Source of the DNA: Cristatella mucedo
Taxonomy: Eukaryota; Bryozoa; Phylactolaemata; Cristatellidae
DNA length: 64,000 nt
Direction: 5' to 3'
NCBI GenBank assembly: GCA_009760855.2
Contig: WPIO01000051.1
Location: forward strand, 2,161,501-2,225,500
Shown here piece after piece: positions 34,481-46,080 of this stretch. Below the pieces are notes generated by a model, which was not told the DNA's origin, did no database searches, and was given only the letters and a program-made list of their open reading frames with translations. The position numbers and the translations under genes are program-made. Numbering within the stretch: position 1 is the first letter of the stretch; each line of letters opens with the position of its first letter.

Positions 34481-35648
34481 ATATGGAGCCGGTTGTCAGG
34501 CTTTCCAGCAGCACCATGGGGTCCTGCTTCATGCTGGGCGACACTGCTCTGTCCTGTCTGTGCGCTGGTGGACGACTGCGCCTTATTCTGGGGCATGTCC
34601 TCCTCCGGCCTGCAGGCCCTCGAGTCCTCAACCGAGTGGGCGTCTTGATGCTGGGCATGCAGTTCCGACCATAAAAGTGCTACATGTTCGCCGGCAGGGG
34701 CGCTAAGGCCGTGCCTGCCTCTATCCCCTTGGCCGGCCAACGGATCCCCGAGCTGCCGGAGAACGAGTCCTTGACCTCGACCTCGGAGCCCCGCAGGGTC
34801 TCGGACAGGCTAAGGCTGAGACTGAGCAGGCCTGCTCCTCCCTAGATAGGGACTTAAACTTACTGCAGGCAAGCCTTCTCGTGCCCTGGCAAAACCTCGA
34901 CGCCTTGCAGACTTTCCTCCAGTAACGGCTTGATTATCTCTGTCGGGCGTGGCTCGTGTCCGGGGCTGCCGTGTTGCCGGCCGAGAAGGCGCTGACGGAA
35001 CTCTGCCGGTCCACGTGCAGCTTGCCGCACTTTGCATCGGCCCACTTTCCGTTTGTGCCATGCTCTGCCGGAGGCCACGGCCGCTTTGCCACCAATGTGG
35101 CGATCCTTCGTGCAGCCCAAGCCTGCCGCATGCTGTGCTCTCCCGACGTGTGCATACGGCAAGTTGCATGTCATGCACGCCTCGACCGGCCTACAAATAG
35201 TTTGGCTGGCATGCCGTCATTGGACGAGGACGAGCTCGTGGTACCTGAGTGCAGCCGAGTTCGGCCCTGAATGCGATAGAATTGGCCCAGCTTCACTGTG
35301 GGCAGATTCCGTGAAGCGTCGTGTCTCTCCTGCCACTTCTCGCTGGCTGGCCCCAACGTCTTGGCAATCTCGACTGACCCCAACGGGAGACCTGGTCATT
35401 GACAACAAAACCGGTCATCGTCGACGAGACGGTGCCGTTTGACGGCAGTGTAGATGCCCTGGTGGTGGCGACACGAAACAAGGTCGACAAGTACGCGGCT
35501 CCTAGCAGGTCTCTCCTGACCGCTGGCTACTGGTCGGTGCAGGTGAGACCCTTTATGCTCGGCGCCCTAGGCAACTGGTGGCCAAATAATGATGCCTGCC
35601 ATGCACACCTCGGCATTGCGCTCGAAGAACAGACGGCATTGCAGTGAC
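34481..35648 (+). mobile_element. Relic of a LINE with restriction-like endonuclease (R2/NeSL-like)
   Basis: A GC-rich decayed segment. Its end (35370-35640) encodes, across one frameshift near 35400, LTPTGDLVIDN then KPVIVDETVPFDGSVDAL, ATRNKVDKYAAPSRSL and VRPFMLGALGNWWPNNDA. This is the pattern of the C-terminal restriction-like endonuclease in R2/NeSL-group LINEs: PD followed by D in an IVDVTVPF-like strand, a K-Y pair, then a GALG-W block. The upstream part (34481-35360) is open in patches on both strands but could not be aligned by eye. The right end is cut by an L2 copy at 35684. Confidence 0.5.
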
Positions 35649-35683
35649 TTTGGATCGTGCCAACATATCTCCTGCCAGCCAGC

Positions 35684-36557
35684 ATATCTCCTGTCGAATC
35701 AGCTCGAAATCTAGGTGTCATATTCCAAAGCAACCTCTCGTTAGACGACCATATCAGCTCCACAGTCAAATCTGCCTATTTTCAGCTTCATAATATTGCT
35801 AAAATTCGGGCTCGTTTAGATAAGAATACCACGTCTAAGTTGGTCCATGCATTCGTGACATCTCGTCTCGACTTCTGCAACTCACTGCTTACTGGCCTAC
35901 CAGCATGTGCGATCAGGCGATTGCAGCTGGTGCAAAACTCTGCAGCTAGGCTTGTCTGTCGTGAAAGTCGCAGTTGCCACATTACTCCACTTCTCGCCGA
36001 CCTGCACTGGCTACCAGTCAAGCAACGGATTGACTTCAAGGTCTTGTCGCTCACTTTTACGTCCCTTCATTCTATGGCTCCAGCCTATCTTTCAGATATA
36101 CTACCCCATCAGGCCAAGCATCGTACCACTCGCTTTTCGGAATCCAACAGTCTAAAAATACCTCGTACAAACCTTAAATCCTTTGGAGACCGTGCATTTA
36201 GTTCGTATGCTCCCAAAGCTTAGAACTCCCTCCCGATCAGCGTCAGAACATCCCCTGACCTGGCCACATTTAAAAGGAACCTAAAAACACACCTATTTAG
36301 GACAGCATTTAGTGGGTCCCTGTGATTCGTCATTGATGTGTTTATGCGTGCTGACACTGTGCATGCTGCCACTAACCACATTTGCATGCTGACCCTGTGC
36401 ATGTCACCCCTAACCATGTTACTAATTTTGTTTGTTTTTCAAGCATGATTTTACTTACCATCTAATTGCATTTCCCTTTGCATCAAATGTAAAGCACCTA
36501 GAAAGAGATTAAGTTCTCTGAGGACGCTTTATCAAGTACATTATTATTATTATTATC
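35684..36557 (+). mobile_element. L2 LINE 3' part, sense
   Basis: It starts at the [20 protein letters not shown] block and is open for 188 codons (to a TAG at 36221) through [20 protein letters not shown] and [13 protein letters not shown]. The 3' UTR, hairpin and (ATT)n follow. It is 5'-truncated, well preserved, and inserted against the restriction-like-endonuclease LINE relic. Confidence 0.88.
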
Positions 36558-36691
36558 GTGGACGCCAGTTCCGACTCCGAAGCTATGTGGTCCCTGTTTC
36601 TAAACGAGGATTCGATGATAGCACCCGATACCCTGGCAGAGCAGAGCTCTGCCGGCTAATGTTTATATACCTGCTCATATTTTTTATAAAT

Positions 36692-36693
<2 letters not shown>

Positions 36694-36736
<43 letters not shown>

Positions 36737-36750
36737 AGTATATATATATA

Positions 36751-36833
<83 letters not shown>

Positions 36834-36837
36834 CCCG

Positions 36838-36871
<34 letters not shown>
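36694..36871. repeat. Long (TA)n microsatellite
   Basis: Near-pure TA in three blocks broken by TACATAAG and TAACCCGAT. The poly-YI frames crossing it are not genes. Confidence 0.97.
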
Positions 36872-36872
<1 letters not shown>

Positions 36873-38526
36873 TACGACATGAGAACCCGATTGCAAAGGT
36901 ATATAGGTTGATATATAATACTGTGCCCCCAAGTTGTCTCAAGGGCAGTATAGAGTTTGTTGACAAACTGCTCAACCACATCTAGTTACCAAGGCTTTTG
37001 CTTGATTACAGATTACTAGTTTCAACAAGGTAAACGTACCCCGAGTTCACTTGCTGCAGATAAATTAGGCAGCACTTGTAGGAAAGTCTAGAGAATGTGA
37101 GCTGGACCATCAAGTAAATTAAGCTTTAATGCTTTCAGCTGGTAGCTCAACAGATCACCCCTAATGCAGCAGCTAGATCGACAATTATAAGATTGGAAAC
37201 GATGTCCGAGTTAAATCTTAAAGCAAAAATATACTTGCAGCTGCTTGATAAATAAGGCAAAATTACAGACATTAGCAGGTTAATAAGAACAGGCTTATAA
37301 TATCGTTTCTGATTCAATGTGGGCTCTATCAAAGTTATGATCACGTCAAAAGAAATCTATCTTTTTCATTTCACTATCAGGTAATTGTTGGTAGTAACGA
37401 CTAAGCAGATGATCCCAATGCTGATATCACTGCACTAGAAAAGACTTCCCGGATTAGATTCCAACATGTACCACAAACATCCGGCGATAAACCAGTCACA
37501 TGCCAGCAAACATACCTCTTGCACGGAATTATGTCAAAATCACATGACTAAGACCATCACACACACACTGAGGTGATCATGCAAACGAAGCTTGCTTGCT
37601 GACTCCTCATGCAACGCCTCGTGCATGAAGCCTATGTGTGTCAGCCAACGATTAAGCCACCAAGCATCAGTTAGGTTACTGGACAGCTATAGACCACCAG
37701 ATAGAAAAGCAGAAGCATGTTTATCGGACGGATCACTACTACCACGGTAGTGTGCTCAGGTTACAAGCGCGGCTCTTGCGACGTTCAGCGACAAGCAATG
37801 TGCCTCTAACCAGACAGCATCTGCCGAGCCACTGCAGCACATTCGGGCACAAGCAGCTTTGGGCCAGAGAAGCATCAAGCAGGAAAGAAACTACAGAAGC
37901 CCCCCCCCCCCCACTATGCTCACGACTCAATGCGCCTGCTCATGCCTGCCCTTTGCTGTACCGGAAGCGGAAGGTATGCAGAAGCTTGCAAGACGTGGTC
38001 TGTAAAACTAACCAGGCATAGCCGCTGTAAGCTATCAGCGGCTATGCCTGGATCGGCAGCAAAGGTGCATGTGCCAGCATGCTGGATGAAGTGCTGTCGA
38101 TGCTGTGGCCAAACCCAAAGCTATCAAGCAAACAACTGAAAGCGCTGCCCACCCTCATGCACTCTTCCCCGTGAACCATGCTCTCCAGCCGTTCGGCATG
38201 GCCGATGCACGGTCATGATCGGCTGCCTGCAGCGCATCGCTACAGGCTGCTTCTGGCAGCCTACAACCAGATTGATGGCGCAGTCGAAGCACCGCTACAT
38301 GTAGCATGCCACGTGCTTAAAACGGAACAGCCTCACTAAACCGAAGTACAAAATGCCTAACACAATAAGACAGCAGCATCGTGAAGGGGTCAAGACAAAA
38401 AATTAATGAAAATAACATGCAAACACAGTATAGGATCGAAGCTCGCCTTAATGGGATGGACAAAACCAATTCGTGATAAGCAAGAACAAGCCCATGGCAC
38501 ACCTAAACACACCGGTACAGGCACGC

Positions 38527-38922
38527 GCACACATACACGACACATAGGCCAGAACAGATTAAACCTGCAGCTAAAGTTTCTTGCACAAGGTTTTCGGTCA
38601 GGTCACGAGGTTCAGTTCACGGAAAATTATTCGGCATGTCAAGTCTAGACAGCTATCGTCAAATATACAGACTTTCAGGTTGTCCACTTGCACACATACA
38701 CGACACATAGGCCAGAACAGATTAAACCTGCAGCTAAAGTTTCTTGCACAAGGTTTCTTGCACACATACACGACACATAGGCCAGAACAGATTAAACCTG
38801 CAGCTAAAGTTTCTTGCACAAGGTTTTCGGTCAGGTCACGAGGTTCAGTTCACGGAAAATTATTCGGCATGTCAAGTCTAGACAGCTATCGTCAAATATA
38901 CAGACTTTCAGGTTGTCCACTT
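38527..38922. repeat. Tandem duplication 163/70/163 bases
   Basis: Units start GCACACATACACGACACATA at 38527, 38690 and 38760. The first and third appear identical over 163 bases. The middle unit is a 70-base partial copy joined at GGTTTCTTGCACAC. Near-identity means recent origin or an assembly artefact. Confidence 0.92.
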
Positions 38923-39474
38923 GCTGCTTAACCAATCGTCAGTTGACAAACCAATGCAGGTGCCAGGTAAGTCCAAACGGAAAAGCAGCAGCAAGAAACA
39001 GTAAAATGATGCAGGCCAACGACATCTCTCTGTGCGTTTTGCACTCACTTAAGACACATACTGACAGACAAAAAAACCTGCGTGTACTAGATGTGCAAGC
39101 AGTTGGACATTAGGTCATGAATGACTCTTCAATAAATCTGTCTGGAATTTGGGGTATGGATAATAACCCCATCATGATCAAGGTAGGGATTTGTTAATGG
39201 AGGGGGCTAAACCTGGACGATGAGAGTGACCAGAAGTGACGTCACAAGACAAATTCAGTGCAACGACAGTTTAAGGCGCTGAGAGTAGCAATGCTTCCGA
39301 CCAACTATGCCCACAAATACATTCAAAACAGCAGTGACTAGATGTAGGCAGTCACATCCATGCAGTTGCCTTATTAGCAACTGCACTATAGGTGTGAAAA
39401 CAATAATTACTATGCCTAGAAGGACTTCATTTTCTATGCGTTTTTATTAAAAATTACGTCATAAGGGACTTTTT

Positions 39475-39478
39475 CTCT

Positions 39479-39520
<42 letters not shown>
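39475..39520. repeat. (CT)n microsatellite
   Basis: TTTCTCTTTCTCT running into a CT dinucleotide tract. Confidence 0.9.
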
Positions 39521-39521
<1 letters not shown>

Positions 39522-40599
39522 TCTCTCATTTTATGTCACTGCCCCGGTGAGTGCCTCTGTTACTCTATTTGTCTGTTTGCATCTCATTTCCTTTCTCTAC
39601 TTAAAAGACTGCACATGCAGCAATATGCAGCCAAACCGAAAAGTGGATCTGCACTGCCCCATTTGAAATTTGGAGGTCATGAGAATACTTCTTCGACGAG
39701 AAAGTTGATGAAAATGCAGAGACAAAAGAAGCATGCATTAAAAGCCTCATTGAAACAATTAGATCCACATTGCAGGAGACTTAGACATCCAAAGTGGGTT
39801 TTCTTTTTGCCCTCACTCAGCCTGACCTAATGAAGATTTCTCTGGTAATTGGCATTGACCTATAGGTATGTTCCAGCTCAAGTTTTGCATATGAGACTGT
39901 TCTTTTCAATCAAACGCAGCCTTGCAAATGGGCTTCCTCCGATTAGCAAAGCAAAAATTTCATATTGCAATCTGATTGTGTAATACACTCAATGTTTACT
40001 GCTGTTGCAAGCAAAGTCGGCTGCCAGAACAGAAGACGTGCACTGCGCTGCAAGTAAGCAAGTCTGCTACGAAGTAAGCTAAGAAGCATACAAAACTGCT
40101 ATCACGGAGAACTGAGCCGAGCGCAGCAGAAGCCTAGCGAGCACAGCTGGATAGACTGAGAGAGCAGTTGCTGTGGTACTTCAGGGAAAGCAACGCACCA
40201 ATGAAGCCAGGCACAGTGGCAGAGCCGTGGGTGGGGTCGGCAACTAGGACCAGCCCCTATATCGGCTCGGGGCAGGAGCTGGGGCAGGAGCAGTCTGGTG
40301 AAGACAGGGGACATGGGCTTTTTGAAGGTCCACTTTTATTTTGAAAACCTCACTGCCTTCAGACTCTCAAGTTAATTACTCCAAGAATTATCGAGTGTGT
40401 TACCCCTTCAGGAAACTGATGGCAGCTGATGGCATTGGTATAGGGGGAGGGGGCAACTGGCACTGCAGACCTGCCATGAGTCAAGGTAGAGACTTTAAAG
40501 CAACCTTACTACGCTCGAGAAGCCTTTACAACACGCCGCCGCGCATACTGGCCCTGACAAACAGAGATAGTATCCGTGCTCACAAACAATTCACTCCCT

Positions 40600-41880
40600 G
40601 ATACCTTGATGATAAACAGGGTAACGCCTACTGCTGTATTGTGCAGATGACACGCAAAGGGAGCAAGAGGGAGGCCCTCGTCCACCACTTTGTCGAGATC
40701 ATGACCGGCATATCGTCAGAACGACTTGCCAACCAGAGGCATATAATGGACTCAGGCTCTTGCCGCGCACAGGGCTACGATGCTGCATCTAACATGGGTG
40801 ATGCGATCAACAGTTAGCAGGCACTAATCAAGAACATGAACGAGATAGTATACTACGGGCACTGCCGGTGTCATAAGGCTCAACTTGCACTGGCTGCTTT
40901 GCCCATGAAGCAGGTTTCCCAATATCGCCCTGTTCTACATTTTGATCTATAACACCATCAATGTGGCGACTAGCTCGTGCAAGCACAACGACCAGCAAAT
41001 TAACGGCAGAAAGAGGTCGTCCAGGACCTAATCAATAAGCTCGAGATCGAGAGAGGTCGTGGTTTGAATCGGGAGACAGCACTGGCGCAGCACTGCAGCA
41101 GGTGGCTGCACGCACCAATTGTGGTTCTGGCATGCACTACACCCTTGATTAATGTATTTAGTGCAAGGGTCGATGTCGTTCCAAGCATCAAGGCCGATGG
41201 ATGAGAAAGGCTGAGCAGCTAGCCGGTGTAATGCGGCTTCTCGACAGCAAGCTCAGATTCAAATTTGCCTTCACCTTTCACCTGATGGAGGAAATTCTGC
41301 TCATCGTAAATGAGCTATTTGAGGCATAGGAAAAAGACGACCATGCTATACTGAATGTAGCGGACTTAGTCGAGGTCACCGTCCAGGCACTGTAAGATAT
41401 GTGTGAAACTGGATACCCTGTCACACTCACGGGGTCAATGTGCCAGACATCAGCGCAAACTAAATTCGATGACCTCATTTATATGAGCACATGAACACGA
41501 ATGATCATATATTCCGCGCCGGCATTTTTAATGCTGGTATCAACAAGGTACTCAGTGAATTCAGTTAACGATTCAAAGCTGATTTAATGGACATGCCACG
41601 TCTGGCTACATGCATATCGCTCGGGAATCAGTTTGCTGAAAACAAACTCTTGGAACTCGCCCCAAGGTTCTTTGCCATCGACTTTCATGACGTGGAGCTA
41701 ATCCCATTGACTCAGCAGCTGCTTAGCTAGAGCATACACATGGAGACAGAAGCGACACTACAGGCTGTCAGCATATTGCCATCACTCCATACCTGGTCTT
41801 CCGACTGGCGCGCCTGATTGATAACGTCAGCATCGACTGCTAGGGCCGAGCTCGGCTCCAAGACTTTCAAGCTTATTAAG
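40600..41880 (+). pseudogene. Second hAT (ZMYM1/DUF4371-like) transposase relic
   Basis: + strand fragments in order: AQGYDAASNMGDAINS and NMNEIVYYGHCRCHKAQLAL (the QGYDGASNMSG / CSSHxLNL catalytic-region motifs of this hAT group), LLDSKLRFKFAFTFHLMEEI near 41235-41290, DDHAILNVADLVEVTVQAL (41340-41390), then an FSxRFKADLMDMPRLATCIS-like segment with LLELAPRFFAIDFHDVELIP at 41650-41700. Stops and frameshifts are frequent. The C-terminal dimerisation block seen in the copy at 1-2277 was not found. It belongs to a different subfamily from that copy. Confidence 0.75.
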
Positions 41881-42189
41881 ACCTGTCCTGTCTATACATG
41901 ATGATTGGCGCTAATTACCTGAAGGGTACCATTCTGATGTATGTTGAGTAAGATACAGCTACTGTCCCCAACGACGAAATTATGTTCTAATGCCAGTTGA
42001 TGAGCAGCCACCGAGTATTTGTCGAACAAACGTAATGATAGGGCACCATAAGATGTATCCTTACTTGCAGAGCTTGCCCCTACTTACAAAATTCCTGGCT
42101 CTGCATAAAGGAGAATAGAGCAATTAAAACATTTTCATTCGTAGGTAGTAAGTATTATCTTGAAGTTGCTTGCATCTCAAAAGCACTCA
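41881..42189. other. Unassigned stretch
   Basis: Nothing recognised; possibly the eroded end of the hAT relic. Confidence 0.35.
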
Positions 42190-42285
42190 GCATTCGATCA
42201 TGTTTCCTTTGCAGCAAATGTAAAGCGCCTAGAAAGAGATTGAGTTCTCTGAGGACACTTATCAAGTGTATTATTTAATATTAAC
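42190..42285 (+). mobile_element. L2 LINE 3' tail, sense
   Basis: TTTGCAGCAAATGTAAAGCG, hairpin with AGAGATTGAGTTCTCT and a short ATT-type end. A roughly 95-base truncated insertion. Confidence 0.85.
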
Positions 42286-43009
42286 ATTAGAAAAATGGCC
42301 ATCATTTCACCAAAAACTTTCCTTATGTGACTTGGGAATAAACAAAATTAAAACTTACCTATTTCTAAATGGACGAATTTGCATCTTAATGAAGCCAGAA
42401 AAAAATTAAATCAAAACTAAAATGGATTTCCTCTGGATAAATACAAGTATTACAACAGGTGATTGAAGTGAGTAGTTTTTCGAGAATTGCAATTATTAGA
42501 TAAATCACTGACATGAATCAATCCCCAAATGTGGTCTCCCACTATGTTCTTGCTATATAGTCCTTGGTTCCTCCAAGTAAGCGCCAATTTTTCCTTGAAT
42601 TTATCAAGATGACAGTTAAGGATACAAAGGTTGAACGATACCTCACAGCCCATTCATTATCTTTAAGTGCTTCATCATAATCTTAGCCAGTTCTACATGT
42701 AGACGTCCATCTGAAGATTGCATAGAAAACCACGAACCGCATGACAAACCTGTTCCAAGCCACTTTCTCCATACTAGTGAGCAATGTGGGCAATTTATTG
42801 TCCTCAGCGATTTCATTGGGCCGAAGTCATCGTTAAATACACCATCAACTTTCATTGCTATGCAGATACAATCCTATCAACCCATTCACCCATCAAAGCC
42901 ATGCTAAGCACCTGACTCTTCGGTATCACTTTCAGCTTAAATTGGTACATTTGCACTCGGGTGGCCAATTCCTGAGATTTAACGACGATAACACCTACCT
43001 AGTAGTTTA
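42286..43009. other. Unassigned stretch
   Basis: Nothing recognised on either strand. Confidence 0.35.
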
Positions 43010-44523
43010 TGCGTGAGCTTAGAGTCACAGGCCTATGCTCTTAATCGACTGCAACTGCTACAAAATTCAGCAGCAAGTGTGGTCTTCGTCAATGGAGTAG
43101 CTTCCATATCGAATCACTTCTGTCTGAGCTTAACTGGCTCCTTATCAAGGGTCAAATCGACTTTTCAGGTCATTTCCCAGCACCTTTCAAAAAAGCTGTA
43201 GTCATGCCACTACTCAAGAAAGCGAAACTAGACCAAAAGAACTTGAGCAACTACCGCCCAGTTTCCCTTATAATAATAATAATATCAATAATGCACTTGA
43301 TAAAGCGCCCTCTGAGAACTCAATCTCTTCCTCGGCGCTTTACATTTGCTGCAAAAGGACCTTTCTACTATTCCTATCAAAGACACTAGAACGAGTCGTG
43401 GCAGACAAGCTAAACTCTTATATTGAAACTTCAAACATTGCTAGCAAGTTCCAGTCTGGCTTTAGAGATAATCACTCCACAGAGTCAGAATTGCTTTGAA
43501 TGTACAACGACCTACTTAGGAATGCAGACATGGGTAGTGTATCTCTGCTTGTTTTGCTCAATCTTTCGGCAGCTTTTGATACTATCGATCACCAAGTCCC
43601 TCTTGAGCGCCTCTCATCTCGCTTGGGCATCACTGGCACTGCTCTGCAATGGTTCAGGTCTTATCTCAATGGGAGACTCCAGAGTATTGATGTGAATGGA
43701 CAAAGATCATCTGAGGTACCTCTGAAATATGGGGTTCCTCAGGGCACCGTGCTCGGTCAGGTTCTTTTCACGGTTTATACTCTCCCTCTTGCCGACGTGA
43801 TTGCTAAGCACAATCTAGGCTTTCACTTCTATGCAGAGGCCACTCAGTTGTACATTTGCTTTGATTAACCCAGCCTTCGAGCACGTCGAATTCTCTCAAC
43901 TCCCCTGCTGCATGTATTGATGACATCCGCACATGGATGGCAGCAAATTTTGTTAAATTGAATGATGATAAAACTAACTTAACAGTTATGGGTAAACCAA
44001 GTGTGATTCAGAAATTGGGATGGCTAATGCTCAAAATTGGCTCTGCCATCATAGCTCCTGTTGAATCTGCCCGAAATCTACTTGTCGTGCTCCAAAGTGG
44101 CCTTTCGTTAGACGGCCACATCAGCTCCACAATCAAGTCTGCCTACTTTCAGCTACCTAAAATTGCTAACATTCGGGCTTGTTTAGAAAAGGATACCTCG
44201 TCTAAGTTGGTCCATGCATTTTTGACATCCCGCCTTGACTTCTGTAACTCACTGCTTGCTGGCCTACCGGCATTTGCAATGAGGTGCTTACAGTTGGTGC
44301 ACAACTCTGCAGCTAGGCTTGTCTGTCGTGAGCGTCGTAGTTGCCACATCATACCACTTCTCGCCGACCTTCACTGGCTATCAGTCAAGCAACTCATTGA
44401 CTTCAAGGTTTAGTGGCTCACTTTTAGGTTCCTTCATTCTTTGGCTCCAACCTACCTATCAGATCTACTGCCTCACTAGGCTAAGCATCGTATCACCGAC
44501 TTTTCGAAATCTGACTGTTTACC
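43010..44523 (+). mobile_element. L2 LINE copy (sense) interrupted by a short antisense L2 tail
   Basis: 43010-43165 is an older LINE carboxyl fragment (LNRLQLLQNSAASVVF). From 43168 the L2 reverse transcriptase begins ([26 protein letters not shown]), is interrupted at 43271-43356, then continues through [40 protein letters not shown] and, in place of YADD, YAEATQLY. It runs on to [20 protein letters not shown] and stops near 44523 without a tail. The YADD-to-YAEA change would remove the catalytic aspartates. Confidence 0.85.
43271..43356 (-). mobile_element. L2 3' tail nested in L2
   Basis: 86 bases of ATT-type repeat, hairpin and TTTGCTGCAAAAGGA in antisense, inserted between the codons of YRPVSL and PFLS in the surrounding sense L2. 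CCTT occurs on both sides, a possible short target duplication. Confidence 0.85.
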
Positions 44524-45175
44524 ACCAGAGCTGTATCCCAATAGGCCAGAGGCCACTTTGCTACTCCAGAAAGCCATTAACAGCCTGAAGATTATCATGA
44601 GTGCTGGAAATTCTAATGGCTCCAACAGTCTAAAGACCGAGATCAAAACATCGGCGACATAAATCGATGAACCGGATTTATAAAACACCAAACTCGAGGC
44701 CCCAGGAGAGACACTCCACCCCAGGTGGTGAATAGAGCACCACACCCAAGTCCGATGAGGATAAGGTAAAAACACAAGCATGTGAAGAAATTAAAACCAG
44801 CCCCTTTCACTGTGAGTTGAGCTATCTTCCGAAAAGAAAGATCACCATGGAACGTTGCTGAGCTTTAGTTATGGACATAACGGCAGCTAACTGCTGCTTG
44901 AGCCAGTTATCCACCCGAGTAGCTAGCCACCTGCCCACTAGAAGCAGTGTCTGCGGACCCCAGCCCCACCGTCATTCCGGTGGGCATGGCCTACCACCCA
45001 AGTGCAAGGACCACGAGCTGCTGATCTGAATCTTGGATTGCAACCTCTGAAAACTGAATGCCATCTCAGCATAAAGTGCGCAGCAACACAGATGCACAGA
45101 GGCACCGGAAAAAACAGCATCCGATGATTACGAAGTCAGTCCGATTGCAACGACTAGGAATTGCAGGAAAATAAA
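44524..45175. other. Unassigned stretch
   Basis: Nothing recognised. Confidence 0.35.
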
Positions 45176-45335
45176 GAAAAAAAATTCATTTGTATAGCAC
45201 CCTAAGATAACTTAATCTTTATTCAGACACTTCACATATACCACTGAGCTCAAGCCAATGACCTTGGCCATCAAATACAATCACCTAGACCTTGGTCGAG
45301 ACAAGCACCTTAACCACTGGGTCAAACCAGCATGT
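45176..45335 (-). mobile_element. SINE family A, antisense copy
   Basis: Minus strand: TTTGACCCAGTGGTTAAGGT (A box), a duplicated GACCAAGGTC region, a degraded B box, TGAAGTGTCTGAATAAAGAT and an eroded hairpin ending in AAATGAATTTTTT. More diverged than the other copies. Confidence 0.65.
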
Positions 45336-46080
45336 CACGTAGCATGAGACGACCACACGAGACAGAGCACGTTAGTGTACCTGGGATTGACTGGAACGGG
45401 CAGATTGCTGCCAACATTGCCGCTACTGCTGCTGCCTAATGGTTCGCTGGTCCTCCTTAAAGACAGCTTAGGCCTGAAAAATGGAGATAAGGAGTCGCGT
45501 GTGGACACGGCACAGGCATGGTGCATGGTCAGCTTTGATAAGATACGACAGGCACAATCCATTATCGGCAGCAAGCTAGTGACGATCAATTGGATGTAAA
45601 AGTAAGCCCAATCACACCTACAGAACCGCACGAGGGCCGGCTCCCGTGGTGCCAAGGGCAGCCTATGGAGAGACTTGGCCAGAGAAGGTGGCCCACTTTA
45701 TGCAGCATGTCATCGCTGCTAGGCTTGTGGAGATAGGACACGCTTCACTGACAAGGCAAATTCATGTCCATGTATACTCAGGCGCAAAAATCCTTGCGTG
45801 TGGGCGCTGGTGCTACGACTGTGAATTCGTTTGGTTAATACAAGAGTTTTCTAGGGTGCCAAGAATACTAAAATTATGCGAATCTGGTGAAAATATTTTT
45901 GACAGCCCAATAACATTCACATATGCTGTTGGTATGTATACGTTTAGTGAGACGTCGTCCCTATTACGATTCTTTATGATCTCCCTTGTCTGGCAAGGAA
46001 TAGAGCCACCACCTTCTGTGGTGTGTCTTCTGCTGTAAGACATTCCAACTAGTCCAAGTTTTACTGAAAAGGTCGGTTAC
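45336..46080. other. Unassigned, with a 130-codon open frame
   Basis: A + strand frame at 45646-46038 begins MVPRAAYGETWPEKVAHFMQ and is uninterrupted for 130 codons, but it matches no family I recognise and has no intron or promoter context. It could be a chance frame or the edge of the Tc1-like relic that follows. Confidence 0.25.

Larger units (their letters stand above)
36558..40599. other. Unassigned stretch with microsatellites and a tandem duplication
   Basis: No gene was recognised. It includes the long TA tract 36694-36871, a C run at 37901-37912, the 163/70/163-base duplication at 38527-38922 and a CT tract at 39475-39520. Confidence 0.45.

Noticed and set aside
34432-35442. Several overlapping open frames of 60-136 codons on both strands
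   Set aside because: GC-rich decayed sequence lacks stops by composition; only the restriction-like endonuclease block at the end has family resemblance.
45646-46038. 130-codon + strand open frame
   Set aside because: No recognisable domain, composition unlike the host exons, adjacent to transposon relics; recorded only as unassigned.
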